A stretch of DNA of 64,000 nucleotides, taken from the NCBI RefSeq assembly GCF_001591145.1, contig NZ_BCUF01000018.1:31850-95849 (forward strand), in the 5' to 3' direction. Shown here one piece after another: positions 53,955 to 62,547 of this stretch. The notes beneath the pieces are model-generated. The model ran no database searches and was not told where the DNA came from. It saw only the letters and a list, made by a program, of their open reading frames with translations. Source of the DNA: Vibrio harveyi NBRC 15634 = ATCC 14126 = KCTC 12724 (GTDB taxonomy: Bacteria > Pseudomonadota > Gammaproteobacteria > Enterobacterales > Vibrionaceae). The first letter of the stretch is position 1, and every line of letters begins with the position of its first letter. Position numbers and translations under genes: made by a program.

Positions 53955-54170
53955 TTATCGGCCGAGAGTGATAATTACAGCCTCACGCTTCCAAAATAGC
54001 ATAAAGCGTTTTTGTTCCACTACTTGGAATACAACTTGCCAACCATCTTGTGCGTACTTGTTCAGCTCTGCTTCCATCTTTTGCACAGGCAAGCCACTTG
54101 CACCTAGTAGAATTGTGCCGCAACCACCTTCAACAATGTGAACCACTTTATATTCTGTAAACTTTGTCAT
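53955..54170 (-). CDS. DUF4177 domain protein
   Basis: A 71-residue protein, beta-rich then helical: YKVVHIVE, then a helix EAELNKYAQDGWQVV and a strand RFMLFWKREAVIITLGR. The GW-x-V turn is the hallmark of DUF4177, function unknown. The ATG at 54170 is preferred; ribosome site weak. First gene of the micro-operon with YidD and TM2-like genes. Confidence 0.72.
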   Translation of the reverse strand: MTKFTEYKVVHIVEGGCGTILLGASGLPVQKMEAELNKYAQDGWQVVFQVVEQKRFMLFWKREAVIITLGR

Positions 54171-54283
54171 TTTTATAACCAACTAATTTAATAAAAACAG
54201 GATGTTACAATAAGAAATAAAATGCATCAAGATGCATTTGTCGGGTTTGCCTAATGGTATTTATTAATATTTGATGCTGAACC

Positions 54284-54321
54284 AAAAACGCCTCTCTATC
54301 TTGTGATAAAGAGGCGTTTTT
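54284..54321. terminator. Bidirectional terminator after the iminopeptidase-like gene
   Basis: A 12-bp stem, AAAAACGCCTCT with AGAGGCGTTTTT, whose A and T arms give T-runs on both strands. Confidence 0.88.
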
Positions 54322-54358
54322 CTATCTAGGTTTTTAGCGAATTCTGAGTACTAGCTGT

Positions 54359-55654
54359 TTATTTCAATGTTGCTGCGGTTTGTTTACCCATCGCAATTAA
54401 CTTGTCGAGAATACGCTCACCATCTGCACGAAGACCGTTGTGCTCATATTCGTTGGTGATCCACGCTTTTGAGTTTGGCATTGTAGCGAGTGTTTCGCGG
54501 CTAATGTCCATTTCTACAAACATATCGTCGGCATAGACGGCGCAGCTCACAGGCACCTTATTGTTTGCCAGTTGCTGCGCATCGTATAACGGCGTCCAAT
54601 CTGCTTTCTCTGCCAATAACTCTGCCACTTCTTTCAGTGGCTTTAAGTTCACGTATTGGTCGAACATCCAAGGGAATACCATTTCTCCAGTGAAGTAAAA
54701 CGGCTTATTTTGTTCGTAATTGAACGCATCATGCTCTTGGCGCACTCGGTGCGCGCTCCATTGAGAAGCAAACCCTTGGCAGTAAATTGATTCGTGCAAA
54801 ATCGCGTAAATTGGATTGGTCTGAAAGTTTTGCTGCGCCAACATGTCGTTGAGGAATTCATAACGAAGCTGAGGCTTACCGTTCACTTCAATCAAGGCAC
54901 TTTCTAGCCAGTAATAAGTTGGCAAGAAGGTATCACTGACACCAAAGTTAATCCCAATTTGTTGGAACTGTTCGACAGTAAAGCGCTGACCATTTGGCAG
55001 AAACTCTTCGTGCTCCAATAAGTGATTAGCAATGTTCTGACATAGCTGCTGCGCTTGTGGGAATTGCTGGAAGAAGGCTTGGTTCTTCTCCATGGTGCGC
55101 TTAAAGGTTGCGTGATACACATCATCCGCATGGCGAGAAACCGAAGGAACACCACCTGTAATGTAGCTTTGCAGCAAGCTGTTCGGGAACAGCGATAGGT
55201 AAGTTAGTGAGCAGAAACCACCGAAGCTCTGACCCAAAATCGCCCACTTCTCAACACCAAATTGTTCACGGATAAATTCCGCATCGCGAACAATGTTGTC
55301 TGCGCGGAAGTGGCTTAAGTAGTCTGCCTGTTGCTTTGGCGTGAGGTGCGCAAGCGTCTGGTGATTAATCACGCTGCTGTTGCCAGTGCCGCGTTGGTCG
55401 AGCAGCAATACACGATACTCACTCAGTGCGCGTTTGATCCAACCGTTGTTTCCGTTTGGACGAGGAGAAGGGAAGCCCGGACCGCCTTGAAAATACACTA
55501 ACCATGGTTTGTCGGAGTCTTCATCGCCGACTAAACAAACGGAGCGAGCGAAGACGTTGATCGTGCCTTTACTTAGATCTTGGTAATCCAGTGGCACGGT
55601 GAACGAGTGGGGTGTGTAATGCAGTCCTGCGTCGATAAATGATTGAGCGTTCAT
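54359..55654 (-). CDS. Alpha/beta hydrolase, proline iminopeptidase-like (S33)
   Basis: A 431-residue cytoplasmic peptidase that would release N-terminal proline. The oxyanion HGGP-equivalent FQGGPGFPSPRP (near residue 56), DQRGTGNS (86-93) and the nucleophile Ser143 in GQSFGGF are as in the large, Serratia/Aeromonas-type prolyl aminopeptidases; the likely acid and base are in VYADDMFV and EYEHNGL. Length fits that subfamily. Single gene with terminator. Confidence 0.88.
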   Translation of the reverse strand: MNAQSFIDAGLHYTPHSFTVPLDYQDLSKGTINVFARSVCLVGDEDSDKPWLVYFQGGPGFPSPRPNGNNGWIKRALSEYRVLLLDQRGTGNSSVINHQTLAHLTPKQQADYLSHFRADNIVRDAEFIREQFGVEKWAILGQSFGGFCSLTYLSLFPNSLLQSYITGGVPSVSRHADDVYHATFKRTMEKNQAFFQQFPQAQQLCQNIANHLLEHEEFLPNGQRFTVEQFQQIGINFGVSDTFLPTYYWLESALIEVNGKPQLRYEFLNDMLAQQNFQTNPIYAILHESIYCQGFASQWSAHRVRQEHDAFNYEQNKPFYFTGEMVFPWMFDQYVNLKPLKEVAELLAEKADWTPLYDAQQLANNKVPVSCAVYADDMFVEMDISRETLATMPNSKAWITNEYEHNGLRADGERILDKLIAMGKQTAATLK

Positions 55655-55908
55655 TGTTATGGTCTGTCCTTGGTTTATAGTCGCTTTACGATATCGAATT
55701 CCTTATTAGAAACAATAGATTTGTTGTAAGAACTCGATTTTTGAAGCCTGAAAGGCAAGTAATGGCACTCAAAACAGAAACTCTTCGATCTTTCCGTGTT
55801 GGTATGCACTGAGTGAACTATGATCTGATAGGTGCAGTTTAGACATCACTGTCTTACCGTTTTTATGAAACGAGACATTTGGCGGTCATTGACCATGGAG
55901 GATGCTTG

Positions 55909-57075
55909 ATGAACACGTCACTTACCCGAATCACGCTCACTTGTTTATTACTACAGACCATAAGCGCCCCTGCATTGGCGGTCGTGACGCCGAATCCGCC
56001 TCAGTTACAGGCAAAAGGCTATGTGTTAATGGACTTTCAGTCCGGTGCCATCATTGCGGAGCAAAACGCGCGTGCTGGATTAGCCCCTGCCAGTTTGACT
56101 AAGTTGATGACTGCTTACGTAGTGGGGCAAGAAATCAAATCTGGGCGGCTCCAATGGGACGATAAAGTGACGGTGAGTGAGAACGCGTGGTCAGCCAAAT
56201 TCCCAGACTCCTCAAAAATGTTTATCCAACCTAAAGATGAAATCACCGTCGCCAACCTAATGCGTGGTGTGATTATTCAATCTGGTAATGATGCTTGTGT
56301 GGCGCTCGCCGAACATGTTGCCGGTAGTGAAGGGGCGTTTGTCGCCTTAATGAACGGTTGGGCAGATAAGCTCAGCTTGAACGATACCTACTTCGTTAAC
56401 TCGCATGGTCTGGATAGCGAGGGCATTCAAACTTCTCCTAATGATATGGCGACGCTGATGCAATCCATCATCAATGACGTTCCTGAGGTTTACGCGCTCT
56501 ATAGTGAGAAGGTATTTAAGTGGAATAAGATCACCCAATACAACCGCAATAAACTGTTGTGGGACAAATCGATGGATGTCGATGGCGGCAAAACGGGCTA
56601 CACCAGCAATGCAGGGTACAGTTTGGTCAGTTCTGCTAAGCAAGGAAAGATGCGATTGATCTCGGTAGTGATGGGGACACCAAGCAAGCAGTCACGCATT
56701 AGCCAGTCTAAGAACCTACTCAGCTATGGCTTCCGCTTCTATGACACTAAACAAGTGGCAAAACAGGGGGAAGTTCAGGCGAGTGCTAAAGTTTGGAAAG
56801 GCGATGTCAGTGAGATTGATTTGGGCTTTGCGCAAGATGCTTACCTGACGCTGCCTCGCTCTTTAACCGCTGGTTTAGACAAGAGTGTCGTCGTGAATGA
56901 GCCGCTGATTGCACCCATCGCAAAAGGGGATGTGGTTGGTAAAGTCGTGTGGAAGAGTGACGATAAAACCGTGGCGAGCTATCCATTGGTAAGTAACCAA
57001 GCGGTGGAAGAGGGCTCGTGGATTGGGAAGTTATGGGACAGTTTAGTGCTGTGGGTGAAGTCGTTGTTTAGCTAG
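55909..57075 (+). CDS. D-alanyl-D-alanine carboxypeptidase (PBP5/6 type)
   Basis: Periplasmic, membrane-tethered DD-carboxypeptidase that trims peptidoglycan stem peptides. Signal peptide ending PALA (about residue 24); SxxK motif with Ser62-Lys65 (PASLTKLMT), SGND as the SxN motif and DGGKTGYT as KTG; then the PBP5 C-terminal beta domain and the amphipathic anchor helix LWDSLVLWVKSLFS. The start at 55909 has GGAGG seven bases upstream; ten upstream codons in frame are not needed. 388 residues. Probably an accessory copy besides dacA near rlpA, which is not here. Confidence 0.92.
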   Translation: MNTSLTRITLTCLLLQTISAPALAVVTPNPPQLQAKGYVLMDFQSGAIIAEQNARAGLAPASLTKLMTAYVVGQEIKSGRLQWDDKVTVSENAWSAKFPDSSKMFIQPKDEITVANLMRGVIIQSGNDACVALAEHVAGSEGAFVALMNGWADKLSLNDTYFVNSHGLDSEGIQTSPNDMATLMQSIINDVPEVYALYSEKVFKWNKITQYNRNKLLWDKSMDVDGGKTGYTSNAGYSLVSSAKQGKMRLISVVMGTPSKQSRISQSKNLLSYGFRFYDTKQVAKQGEVQASAKVWKGDVSEIDLGFAQDAYLTLPRSLTAGLDKSVVVNEPLIAPIAKGDVVGKVVWKSDDKTVASYPLVSNQAVEEGSWIGKLWDSLVLWVKSLFS

Positions 57076-57123
57076 CGCAAGGGTGATTTTCACATTAGTG
57101 ATTTCAGAATTTCAGACAAAGAG

Positions 57124-57150
57124 AAGCAGCTCGAATGTGAGCTGCTTTTT
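57124..57150. terminator. Terminator between convergent dacA-type and amylase genes
   Basis: AAGCAGCTC (57124-57132) pairs with GAGCTGCTT (57139-57147), loop GAATGT, followed by TTT. Confidence 0.82.
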
Positions 57151-57178
57151 GCTTTCGCGTTTATTGTGGTTTCAGTGA

Positions 57179-59812
57179 TTATTCAGACAAGGTGATGATT
57201 GGTAAGTCATCCCAAATCTTGCTCTCATCCGAAGCGCCGCCAGAGAAGTTCCAAGGACCTTTGTCTTGTTCTAGTGGACGGTAAGTAGCAGACAATCCAT
57301 CCAAGTCCCAAGTTGTCACATAGAATCGAATGCCATTCAGTGAATCAGGTCGACCAAGCGCGTCACTCGCAAAGTCCATCGAAATGGTGTTGTTAGCTTT
57401 GTCTACGGTGACCATTGGTGCAGGTGTTACGGCTTCGCCCCATGTTGTTGCGTTTGCGCCTTGAGTGTTGTAAATCGAGCTTTGCCAGCCGAAGACCACA
57501 GCATTGCGACTCCATGTTCCGCTTGGCATAGAAGCGTTGATCTTAGGCAGTTCCGTTAGGTTGCTTGCTGCTTCTTCCGGTAAATCAATGAAGATGGTGA
57601 AACCAACGTGGTCAAAGCCGTTTGGCGGCAACCAAGTATCGGTGATCTTGTCCATGGTGAAGGTCAAGCGCACATTACTGCCGACAGTAAACACCTCGGC
57701 TTTGTTGATTGCGAGTTGGCTGTTGTCTTTGTCGAACGTTGGATCCGTTGGTAGCGAGTAGTTACCGTTAGGACCGCCCATGCCATCTTGCGCATCACCT
57801 GCGTCATCAGTAGTGTCGTCTGGCGTGTTTGACCAGCTTAAGTCCGACACAAAGTTCACATCTTCAATGCCCGCTTTTTTCTCAGTGGAGTAAATCGCGA
57901 AGCGGTGTTGCTGTTCGCCAATCGCAAAGTGACGGGTAGATAAAGTCACGCTGAACTGAGCGTCAGCACCTACTGTAATGGCTTGTGCTGTTTCTAGGTT
58001 ACCGTCTACGACAAGGTTCAATTTCTCGTTTGCGCTAGCAGTACCAGTAATCACGATGTCATCAGTGATGGTTTGTCCTTCCCAATCTTGCGCCAGTTGG
58101 ATGTTGAGGTCTGGTGTATCTACCGATTGGGTGTCGTTAGTTTTCGAGTAAATCACGGCAGCTTTGGCTGGTAGCTCAAGGGTTACGTGACCGTTTTCAT
58201 CTGCGATTAACTGCTCCGGAGCGTCTGCCCAGTTCGACATGATTTGTTGTTGGAAGACGGTGCCGCCCGCTTGCTCTACATCGAGTTGGTTCATCAACAT
58301 CGGGGAATTCGATGTGTTCATTACCACTAAGACTTCGTCGCTATCCAATGTTCGTGTAAAGGCGAACACACCGGCGCCGGCTTTATCGCTGCCAATCACT
58401 TTCATTTCGCCGCGTGTCATGACTTTGTTCTCGGTACGTAACTTAGCAAGCTCTTGGATGAACAAGTACATCTCGCTGTTTTGGTCGAATGAATCTACGT
58501 AGTCGCCGTCTTCACGGTAACCGCCAGCAAACATTGCATCGCGCGCCGCTGACATTGCCTGTTCAGTACCTTGGTAAATCACAGGGATGCCCGGTACCGC
58601 CATCATGGTAATCAGCGCTTGTTTCATATCGTTGACACTGCCTTGTGATAGAAAACGCGGCATATCGTGGTTATCAATGAAGTTCGGCATGATGTATGGA
58701 TTCGGGAACATCTCCATCATTTTCTCAAGACGGAAACGTAAGTAATCGGTCGGTTGTCCTGCTGCAAACACGCGCGTCAAAGTAGCTTGCAATGGGAAGT
58801 TCAACACCGAGGTTAACTGCTCCGGTGAGCCGCTTTCGCCAATGTAAGTGAGCATCTTCTCTTCGCCTTCGGTGTTGTAAGGCGTAGATGTTTCGAACAC
58901 TTCACCAAAGGTCAGGAAGTTATCGCGACCAGTATCAACCGCTTGAGTCATCACACCATCGTCGGCGTGCAGGAAGTCGTTCCAGAAATCGTGCTCAACA
59001 AACTTCACGGTATCTATACGGAAACCGTCAACGCCCACTTCGCGGATCCATTTACGGTAGCTCTCTTTTAGATAAGCGCGTACTTCAGGATCGGACGTAT
59101 TCAGGTCATCCAGATCCGACAGTTGCCAGGTTTTTTCTTGGACGGGATCGTTGTGGTCGGTGATGCTTGGTGTCCAGTGGTAAATGCCAGTACCGTCTTC
59201 TTTACACTCATTCATGTTGAGCGGATAAGGCAGTTCTTGCCCTGCTGGCAGCGCATTTTCAATCAAGCGAAAACCTTGGCAAGGAAGGCTAGGATCGTAA
59301 TTGTATGGGTCATCGTAAGTGAAGAAGTTACCAACGTGGTTGGTCACGATGTCTTGAATCAAGAACATATTACGAGCATGTACTTCTCGTGCTAACGCTT
59401 GGTAGCTTTCCATGTCACCAAAGTGCTCATCCACTTTTTGGAAGTCACGCGCCCAGTAGCCATGGTAGCCGCCGTAGTTTTGTTCTGCGTCCCACCATTG
59501 GTTTGCCACTGGCGGCGTAATCCAGATAGAGGTTGCGCCTAGGTCTTCGATATAGCCTAGCTTGTCACTAACACCAACAAGATCACCACCACTGAATTTC
59601 TTGTCTGAGGTAGGATCGTACTCATTCTGACCTTGATCGTTAAGTGTGTTGTCGCCGTCGTTAAAACGGTCGATCATCAAGAAGTAAATGATCTGGTCTT
59701 GCCAATCAGGAGATGCCACGTGGCTTCCTGTATCTGCTGGTGTAGTTTCATCGCTACCACAGCCAGAAAGAGCTAAGGCGATCGCTAAAGGTAGTATTTT
59801 TATTTTATTCAT
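57179..59812 (-). CDS. Lipoprotein alpha-amylase with C-terminal glucodextranase-like module
   Basis: Lipid-anchored extracytoplasmic starch hydrolase of 877 residues. The signal MNKIKILPLAIALALSGC ends in a lipobox. The GH13 barrel shows DGFRIDTVKF (nucleophile Asp), FGEVFE (acid/base Glu) and FIDNHD, with domain C after it. Then come an Ig-like module (about LNIQLAQDWEGQTITDD onward), an acidic linker rich in Asp and Gly (DDTTDDAGDAQDG) and a C-terminal DOMON-like module resembling the glucodextranase C-terminal domain (FTIFIDLPE, NGIRFYVTTWDLDG). A GTG at 59836 with GGAG upstream is an alternative start. The neighbouring AraC-type gene is the likely regulator. Confidence 0.9.
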   Translation of the reverse strand: MNKIKILPLAIALALSGCGSDETTPADTGSHVASPDWQDQIIYFLMIDRFNDGDNTLNDQGQNEYDPTSDKKFSGGDLVGVSDKLGYIEDLGATSIWITPPVANQWWDAEQNYGGYHGYWARDFQKVDEHFGDMESYQALAREVHARNMFLIQDIVTNHVGNFFTYDDPYNYDPSLPCQGFRLIENALPAGQELPYPLNMNECKEDGTGIYHWTPSITDHNDPVQEKTWQLSDLDDLNTSDPEVRAYLKESYRKWIREVGVDGFRIDTVKFVEHDFWNDFLHADDGVMTQAVDTGRDNFLTFGEVFETSTPYNTEGEEKMLTYIGESGSPEQLTSVLNFPLQATLTRVFAAGQPTDYLRFRLEKMMEMFPNPYIMPNFIDNHDMPRFLSQGSVNDMKQALITMMAVPGIPVIYQGTEQAMSAARDAMFAGGYREDGDYVDSFDQNSEMYLFIQELAKLRTENKVMTRGEMKVIGSDKAGAGVFAFTRTLDSDEVLVVMNTSNSPMLMNQLDVEQAGGTVFQQQIMSNWADAPEQLIADENGHVTLELPAKAAVIYSKTNDTQSVDTPDLNIQLAQDWEGQTITDDIVITGTASANEKLNLVVDGNLETAQAITVGADAQFSVTLSTRHFAIGEQQHRFAIYSTEKKAGIEDVNFVSDLSWSNTPDDTTDDAGDAQDGMGGPNGNYSLPTDPTFDKDNSQLAINKAEVFTVGSNVRLTFTMDKITDTWLPPNGFDHVGFTIFIDLPEEAASNLTELPKINASMPSGTWSRNAVVFGWQSSIYNTQGANATTWGEAVTPAPMVTVDKANNTISMDFASDALGRPDSLNGIRFYVTTWDLDGLSATYRPLEQDKGPWNFSGGASDESKIWDDLPIITLSE

Positions 59813-59965
59813 AGGGTTAGGTAAGGTTTCAAACACGGTTTTTGTCTCCGTTATGCAGCAATGCGGAAACGATAAATCAAAGGTTTGAAATTGAGAGTGT
59901 CATTTCGCGCCAAAAGAGACGTGAAATGATGTCACGAAGAGCTGAATTTGAACTGTGCTACATAT

Positions 59966-61252
59966 TTAACTGAGTGGTTGCACAATTGGGTATTGAATCG
60001 GGTAATGGTCTTTGGCTAACTCATTACCAGAATGATCATAGAGTCGGAATCGACACTGTTTAGCTGTTTGGGGGAGGGGAAGTTGTAGCGCCCAGCATGT
60101 GTAATCTTCTGCATTCTGAGTTTGGCTCATTGCGTGCGGAGTTAGCGCATCACCTACGTAGCAATCGATCTTCGCCACGTCTTTTAATCGACACGCGAGT
60201 TCCACAAACAAGGTGTGCTGAGTGCCGAGTTGAATAAGTTGTCTTGTCGGGACAATGTATTCTGTTGCGCCAATTAAAAGCCCTTTAGAAACCACGTAAT
60301 CGCGCTGGTGGTTGTTATCAATGTAGCGTTCACCATCGACTTCATAACACAGTCTAAACGTCAGTGGATGAGCGACGGGCAGCTCTGTCGTCGCCCATAG
60401 TTCAGTGCCATTATTCAAGAAACGCTCGAAGAAGGCGGGGTAGCGACGCCAAGTGCCATCACGGTCTCGACACTCAACGGAGACCACTTTTTCAAACGCA
60501 ATATTATCCACTTCCATCCAGATTTTACCGACGGGTTGGTCAATGTCGTTATCGGCTAAAGTATTGGCTTTGGCGTAGTACAAGCGGATGGGTTGGTTAT
60601 TGAGATGAGTGCGGTTATCCAAGCACTGCTGACGATATTGCATTGGCGAAAACGGATACCAACGGCGAAAGGTTCGGTGGAAGTTGGAAGGCTCTTCATA
60701 ACCCAACTGATAAGCGATTTGCTGCGTTGTGAGTTGAGTGTCTGCAAGTAGGGCTAATGCGTGCTTTTTCTTGGCGAAGTCGACGCATTGCGAATAGCTC
60801 ATTTGTTTTTCTTGCAGGCGACGTTGCAAGGTACGCTTGGATACGCCCAGTTGTAGCGCGGCTTGTTCTAGTTTCAGTGCGTAATTGCTGTTTTTGACGA
60901 ACAGAGCATTAAGCACGCTTAGCAATTCTGGCTGTTCAATTGGTTGGTGAGACAGCAGCAAATAAACATGTTTCACCAAGTCGAACACAACCGAGTTCTG
61001 ATTCGGGTTAGTCTCGTCTTCTAGTTCTAAATGAGCAGAGTAAAGGTCATGGTTGTGAAGCTGAATGTGCACCGATTCACCCAAACCTAACTGTTCCAAT
61101 TGCATCAGCAGCAAGTCATAAACCGATTCTGCCCAACTTGGCATCTCGGTAGCTCTGCACTCTAGCTGCATCTGAATCTGGTTATCACTGTGTTCGAAAA
61201 CAATGTACAAGCGACGGTCGAACAGCGAAACACTTTTGCTCCACCACAGCAA
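59966..61252 (-). CDS. AraC-type regulator with C-terminal CBM21-like carbohydrate-binding domain
   Basis: As an open frame (TTG at 61252) it has 428 residues. The AraC helix-turn-helix pair is in the middle, not at the end: residues 107-208, with LEQAALQLGVSKRTLQRRL and QIAYQLGYEEPSNFHRTFRRW. Residues 243-321 read as a CBM21 glycogen/starch-binding domain: NIAFEKVVSVE (250-260) and YIDNNHQRDY (310-319), where the family has NxxFEKxV and WDNN. A further beta domain covers 325-422. The gene directly precedes the lipoprotein amylase, 153 bases away, so a starch-sensing activator is a fair inference. The true N-terminus is probably at 61435; an in-frame TAA separates it. Confidence 0.75.
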   Translation of the reverse strand: MLWWSKSVSLFDRRLYIVFEHSDNQIQMQLECRATEMPSWAESVYDLLLMQLEQLGLGESVHIQLHNHDLYSAHLELEDETNPNQNSVVFDLVKHVYLLLSHQPIEQPELLSVLNALFVKNSNYALKLEQAALQLGVSKRTLQRRLQEKQMSYSQCVDFAKKKHALALLADTQLTTQQIAYQLGYEEPSNFHRTFRRWYPFSPMQYRQQCLDNRTHLNNQPIRLYYAKANTLADNDIDQPVGKIWMEVDNIAFEKVVSVECRDRDGTWRRYPAFFERFLNNGTELWATTELPVAHPLTFRLCYEVDGERYIDNNHQRDYVVSKGLLIGATEYIVPTRQLIQLGTQHTLFVELACRLKDVAKIDCYVGDALTPHAMSQTQNAEDYTCWALQLPLPQTAKQCRFRLYDHSGNELAKDHYPIQYPIVQPLS

Positions 61253-61255
61253 ACC

Positions 61256-61435
61256 TTAACGTAGCGTCGGTGCCTCTTGCAACATCATACATTGCAAGGC
61301 AACCAGCTTTTCAATATGCCAATATTCGCCAGCAATTCTTAGGTGATTGTGCCCAAGTTTTTTGCAGAAAAAGGGCGTGATGATGTTGTCTTGAGGCAGC
61401 ATGAAAGTGGTTCGGTAATAAAGCAAAGGCGACAT
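61256..61435 (-). pseudogene. N-terminal part of the AraC-type gene, cut off by one in-frame TAA
   Basis: From ATG 61435 a frame of 59 codons runs to TAA at 61256-61258, in the same frame as the AraC-type gene, whose codons resume at once. The junction reads MLQEAPTLR, stop, GLLWWSKSVSLF, a continuous helix-then-strand pattern like the N-terminal ligand domain of AraC relatives. Without the stop the product would have 489 residues. Nonsense mutation, sequencing error or translation from a downstream start are the options. Confidence 0.65.
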
Positions 61436-61597
61436 TATTGCTTAAACCAAGTGTTGCTTCAGTGAGAGTGCTCAAAGCTTGTTACATCGGCGATTTTCAA
61501 ATTTATTTTGAAGATGTTTTTAACTGAAATCGGTTTTTCCCTGTAACTCATAAGGTTAAAGTGATAACCAGCATAAACTACTCGACTGGAGACCCTG

Positions 61598-62251
61598 ATG
61601 GACATCGTTCAAGCTGCTAAATCTCGCTACTCAACCAAAGTCTTTGACCCAACTCGTAAGCTGCCACAAGAGAAGATCGACGCAGTTAAAGAACTGATTC
61701 GTTTTAGTCCATCGAGTGTGAACTCTCAGCCGTGGCACTTCATTCTGGCGAGCACAGAAGAGGGCAAGCAACGTATCGCAAAAGCAGCGCAAGAGAACTA
61801 CGCGTTCAATGCTGCGAAGATCTTGAACGCATCACACGTGTTGGTGTTCTGTGCCAAAACGGGCATCGATAACGACTACATCGAAGCGTTATTAGCGCAG
61901 GAAGAAAAAGACGGTCGATTCCCAACCGAAGAGGCAAAAGCAGCGGTACGTGGCGGTCGTAGTTACTTTGTAAACATGCACCGTTTTGACCTAAAAGACG
62001 CTAATCATTGGATGGAGAAACAGGTTTACCTCAACGTCGGTACGTTATTACTGGGCGCTTCAACGCTAGAAATTGATGCGGTGCCAATCGAAGGTTTTGA
62101 CCCGAAAGTGCTGGATGAAGAATTTGGTCTACGTGAAAAAGGCTACACTGGCGTTGTGATTGTGCCGCTTGGCTACCACGCGGAAGATGACTTCAATGCC
62201 AAGACGCCTAAGTCACGCTGGGAAGCAGAAACTGTATTTACCGAGATCTGA
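61598..62251 (+). CDS. nfsB: Oxygen-insensitive NAD(P)H nitroreductase NfsB
   Basis: FMN-dependent dimeric reductase of nitro compounds and quinones, also dihydropteridine reductase. The 217 residues follow E. coli NfsB closely: RYSTKVFD, SPSSVNSQPWHFI, KILNASHVLVFCAKT, KQVYLNVGTLLLG, DAVPIEGFD, GLREKGY and PKSRW. It is the first gene of a two-gene unit with a quinol mono-oxygenase-like gene. The upstream region starts just beyond the AraC-type gene (divergent). Confidence 0.94.
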   Translation: MDIVQAAKSRYSTKVFDPTRKLPQEKIDAVKELIRFSPSSVNSQPWHFILASTEEGKQRIAKAAQENYAFNAAKILNASHVLVFCAKTGIDNDYIEALLAQEEKDGRFPTEEAKAAVRGGRSYFVNMHRFDLKDANHWMEKQVYLNVGTLLLGASTLEIDAVPIEGFDPKVLDEEFGLREKGYTGVVIVPLGYHAEDDFNAKTPKSRWEAETVFTEI

Positions 62252-62256
62252 TCAAG

Positions 62257-62547
62257 ATGATTCATTTAGTTGCAGAAATTAAAGCCTACCCAGATAGTAT
62301 CGACAACGTAACCAACTTACTTTCTGGTCTACTAGAACCTTCTCGTGAAGAAGAGGGTTGTTGCCAATACGAACTGTATTTGGATCAAAAGATCGAAGGC
62401 TTGTTTATGTTCCAAGAAATTTGGGCATCGCAAGAAGCGTTAGATAAGCACTTACAAAGCCCACATATCGCACAGTTTATCTCGACGCTAGAAGATAACG
62501 ATTGGGTTGAATATTCTCAGATTCGCCCAATGACGTTTGTCGGTTAA
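62257..62547 (+). CDS. Putative quinol mono-oxygenase (ABM/YgiN type)
   Basis: A 96-residue ferredoxin-like-fold protein: HLVAEIKAYPDSIDNV, SREEEGCCQYELY, FMFQEIWASQEALDKHLQSPHI. These are the ABM-domain hallmarks of YgiN-like quinol mono-oxygenases. Starting five bases after nfsB and probably co-transcribed, it fits quinone/nitro-compound redox handling. Its 3' end overlaps the convergent LysR gene by four bases. Confidence 0.88.
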   Translation: MIHLVAEIKAYPDSIDNVTNLLSGLLEPSREEEGCCQYELYLDQKIEGLFMFQEIWASQEALDKHLQSPHIAQFISTLEDNDWVEYSQIRPMTFVG

